A stretch of DNA of 32,622 bases from Symploca sp. SIO2E6 (GTDB lineage: Bacteria > Cyanobacteriota > Cyanobacteriia > Cyanobacteriales > Coleofasciculaceae), in contig JAAHGR010000016.1 in the NCBI GenBank assembly GCA_010672425.1, positions 20,410 to 53,031 of the forward strand, read 5' to 3'. Of this stretch, positions 29,929-32,622 are shown one piece after another; within the stretch, counting starts at the first letter, position 1, and every line of letters starts with the position of its first letter. The notes under the pieces were generated by a model, which ran no database searches, was not told the DNA's origin, and saw only the letters and a list, made by a program, of their open reading frames with translations. The position numbers and the translations under genes are program-made.

Positions 29929-31009
29929 AATACCCCAAATGTTTCCTCGCTGCCGCCGTTGCTACCCTACCACGAGGAGTTCGATGTAGATAACCAATCT
30001 GTAATAAATAAGGTTCATACACCTCCTCAATCGTTTGAGCATCTTCTCCTGTCGCCGATGCCACAGCTTCTAAACCCACAGGTCCCCCATTAAACTGTTC
30101 AATCATCACACTGAGTACTAATCGGTCAGTCCAATCTAAACCTTGGGGGTCTACATTGAAAACTTCCATCGCTTCCGCTGCAATTTCCTGATTAATTGGT
30201 GCCAACCCTTTTACTTGAGCATAATCCCGTACCCGCCTCAGTAGTCGGTTAGCAATCCGAGGAGTGCCACGGGAGCGGCGAGCAATTTCCTCGGCACCAT
30301 CGACATTCAGGGGCACCTTGAGCAACTCCGCTGTCCGTTGTACAATCAAACTCAGTTCATCCGGCTCATAAAAACGCAAGCGTTGAATTAAACCAAAGCG
30401 ATCGCGTAAGGGTGAAGTCAAAGAACCTACTTTGGTAGTAGCCCCTACCAGGGTAAATTTAGGTAGAGGGATACTGCGAGTACGAGCAGTCTGGCCTTTA
30501 CCAATAGTAATATCTAAGCGATAGTCTTCCATCGCTGGGTAGAGTAATTCTTCACTCATCCGAGAAAGGCGATGGATTTCGTCAATAAATAGTATGTCTC
30601 CCGGTTTAAGATTAACGAGAATACCCACAATATCTCGTGGACGCTCCAAAGCTGGTGCTGCGGTAATTTTACAATTAACCTCCATCTCCGTTGCCAAAAT
30701 CAGCGACATGGTAGTTTTACCCAAGCCTGGGGGACCGTATAATAACAGGTGATCCATGGCCTCGTTTCTCGCTTTGGCTGCTTGGATAGCAATTTCCAAG
30801 ACTCCCTTCAATTCCTTCTGACCAATATAGTCTGCTAAACGCTGAGGTCTAATACCTTCTTCTTGATTACCAGTTTCCTCCGCCGTAGCAGTTGCCTGCA
30901 ACAAGTCAACATCATTTTCTGTCTGACGCTGAGGACGACGGCTCCTTTTTTTCTTGCTTTGCTGTTTTTTCCCACCTTCCTGGGGTTGTTGATTTCTAAC
31001 GATTGCCAT
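29927..31009 (-). CDS. ruvB: Holliday junction branch migration DNA helicase RuvB
   Basis: 360 aa; [54 protein letters not shown]. Confidence 0.98.
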   Translation of the reverse strand: MAIVRNQQPQEGGKKQQSKKKRSRRPQRQTENDVDLLQATATAEETGNQEEGIRPQRLADYIGQKELKGVLEIAIQAAKARNEAMDHLLLYGPPGLGKTTMSLILATEMEVNCKITAAPALERPRDIVGILVNLKPGDILFIDEIHRLSRMSEELLYPAMEDYRLDITIGKGQTARTRSIPLPKFTLVGATTKVGSLTSPLRDRFGLIQRLRFYEPDELSLIVQRTAELLKVPLNVDGAEEIARRSRGTPRIANRLLRRVRDYAQVKGLAPINQEIAAEAMEVFNVDPQGLDWTDRLVLSVMIEQFNGGPVGLEAVASATGEDAQTIEEVYEPYLLQIGYLHRTPRGRVATAAARKHLGY

Positions 31010-31110
31010 GATTTGGAATTTAAAATTTAGAATTTAGAATTTAGAATTGGGGAATTGGGAATAAAGTTTATCATGATCAGCGATAAACTTGGTTGTTGGG
31101 CAATAACCAA

Positions 31111-31138
31111 CAACAAACAACAAACAACAAACAACAAA
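31111..31138. repeat. STRR heptamer (CAACAAA)4 plus degenerate CAACC units to 31158
   Basis: Tandem 7-bp units running to the hisF ATG. Confidence 0.95.
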
Positions 31139-31158
31139 CAACCAACAACCAATAACAA

Positions 31159-31935
31159 ATGCTAGCCAAAAGAATCTTACCTTGTCTGGATGTGAAAGCT
31201 GGACGAGTGGTCAAAGGAGTTAACTTCGTCAACCTTCAGGATGCTGGTGATCCCGTGGAGTTAGCACAAGCATATAACGATGCTGGTGCTGATGAACTGG
31301 TGTTTCTGGATATCACTGCTACCCATGAAGACAGAGATATTATCGTTGATGTGGTCTATCGCACAGCAGAACAGGTATTTATTCCTTTGACTGTGGGTGG
31401 TGGTATCCAATCCTTAGAAACTATTAAATTATTGTTAAGAGCAGGAGCGGATAAAGTCAGTATTAATTCGGCAGCTGTACGTAATCCTGACTTTGTTAAT
31501 CAAGCTAGCGATCGCTTCGGGAATCAGTGTATCGTGGTTGCTATTGATGCCAGACGTCGCCAAGACCCGAATAATCCCGGTTGGGATGTCTATGTGCGTG
31601 GAGGACGGCAAAACACTGGTATCGATGCGGTTTCTTGGGCTACAGAAGTGGAGCAAAGGGGAGCCGGGGAGTTGTTAATTACCAGTATGGATGCTGATGG
31701 AACTCAGGCAGGATATGACCTAGAGTTAACCCATACCATTGCCGAGCAAGTACAAATTCCGGTTATTGCTTCTGGTGGTGCTGGCAATTGTGCTCATATT
31801 TATGATGCCCTAACCCAGGGGAGAGCAGAAGCGGCACTTTTAGCCTCTCTTCTACATTATGGGCAGTTGAGTGTCTCAGAAATTAAAACTTACCTGGCTC
31901 GACACCAGGTTCCGGTCCGATTAACCACGAGCTGA
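31159..31935 (+). CDS. hisF: Imidazole glycerol phosphate synthase subunit HisF
   Basis: 258 aa; [54 protein letters not shown]. Confidence 0.98.
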   Translation: MLAKRILPCLDVKAGRVVKGVNFVNLQDAGDPVELAQAYNDAGADELVFLDITATHEDRDIIVDVVYRTAEQVFIPLTVGGGIQSLETIKLLLRAGADKVSINSAAVRNPDFVNQASDRFGNQCIVVAIDARRRQDPNNPGWDVYVRGGRQNTGIDAVSWATEVEQRGAGELLITSMDADGTQAGYDLELTHTIAEQVQIPVIASGGAGNCAHIYDALTQGRAEAALLASLLHYGQLSVSEIKTYLARHQVPVRLTTS

Positions 31936-32046
31936 AGATTCGTCCTTTCCGGAATTATTAACTTTTGTTGTGTAAGATGACAAAGTGGACAGTGTCTGCA
32001 ATATTTGTCACTGCTACAATAGGGAAAGTATTACATTTTGTAAATT

Positions 32047-32259
32047 ATGTTGATCGGTATTCTCATATTAGATGTTGTTCTAGTAGCTTGGGCATTGCAC
32101 CTGATGCAGGAAGCCTTTGATACCAAAGAATTCTCTCTGATGCTGGCTGGCACATTAGTAGCCATGTCGGCAGCTGCCATGTTAGTAGTCTATTTTCTGA
32201 TGGGTAGCTACATGGGCTATCTCACCCAAATGGCCCAATCCCCCAATCCGTTTTATTAA
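32047..32259 (+). CDS. Small two-TM hypothetical membrane protein
   Basis: 70 aa; MLIGILILDVVLVAWALHLMQEAFDTKEFSLMLAGTLVAMSAAAMLVVYFLMGSYMGYL. Confidence 0.65.
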   Translation: MLIGILILDVVLVAWALHLMQEAFDTKEFSLMLAGTLVAMSAAAMLVVYFLMGSYMGYLTQMAQSPNPFY

Positions 32260-32327
32260 AAGAAGGAAACAATAAATTGACAACTTGACTAAATGCCGAC
32301 ATCAAGGCATGATAGAAAACGCAAGAC

Positions 32328-32400
32328 GGGGTTATAGCTCAGTTGGTAGAGCACCTCAATGGCATTGAGGGGGTCAGCGGTTCGAATCCGCTTAGCTCCA
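32328..32400 (+). tRNA. tRNA-Ala(GGC)
   Basis: GGGGTTATAGCTCAGTTGGTAGAGCACCTCAATGGCATTGAGGGGGTCAGCGGTTCGAATCCGCTTAGCTCCA cloverleaf. Confidence 0.97.
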
Positions 32401-32579
32401 TAGTAAAATTATAGATTTGAGATTTACTCTCTTTGGTCACTGGTCATTAGTTATTACCCATTGGTGACAAGTTCAGGTAAAAATGCATTGTCAAGGGAGC
32501 TGGGGGAGCTGGGGAAGCTTGGGGAGGTGGGAAAGTAAGATACAAAAATTGGCATAATTTATTTCTTGGAGTTCCCTAA

Positions 32580-32607
32580 CACCTAACACCTAACACCTAA
32601 CACCTAG
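32580..32607. repeat. STRR heptamer (CACCTAA)4
   Basis: Same heptamer as at 5072-5106 and 194-207. Confidence 0.95.
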
Positions 32608-32622
32608 TTGAAGACTCTTTGA

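Overview
Cyanobacterial chromosomal window, identified by psaC, the ctaB-ctaA / ctaCDE terminal-oxidase cluster, a Tic22-like gene, HIP1 (GCGATCGC) sites and heptameric short tandem repeats. Core genes include a GH3-family protein, secreted aldose 1-epimerase, response regulator, amidase, glmS, psaC, ACT-domain protein, GNAT/Ycf52-like acetyltransferase, tRNA-Pro(TGG), Tic22, prmC, a flippase-like membrane protein, ctaB, ctaA, ctaCDE, an acetolactate synthase-type enzyme, thioredoxin, fabG, TPR protein, ruvB, hisF and tRNA-Ala(GGC). Between about 25.6 and 29.9 kb is an accessory patch with three small toxin-antitoxin-type modules (DUF433/DUF5615, BrnT/BrnA, HicA/HicB) and a short CRISPR array with no cas genes in the window. 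The most unusual signal is in the intergenic DNA. More than 20 heptamer/octamer tandem arrays (STRR-like) often occur in pairs of different units flanking a short, often palindromic core. Two loci carry the same core with the same flanking heptamers in opposite orientation. Arrays also sit next to the start codons of seven genes and extend into or abut several stop codons; one composite lies in frame inside a CDS. Other notable points: a palindromic element apparently separating a candidate leader from the CRISPR array, a hicA gene whose expected start codon is ATA and which is missing from the ORF track, and several MITE-like inverted-repeat elements. All calls are from reading the sequence; no database search was possible.
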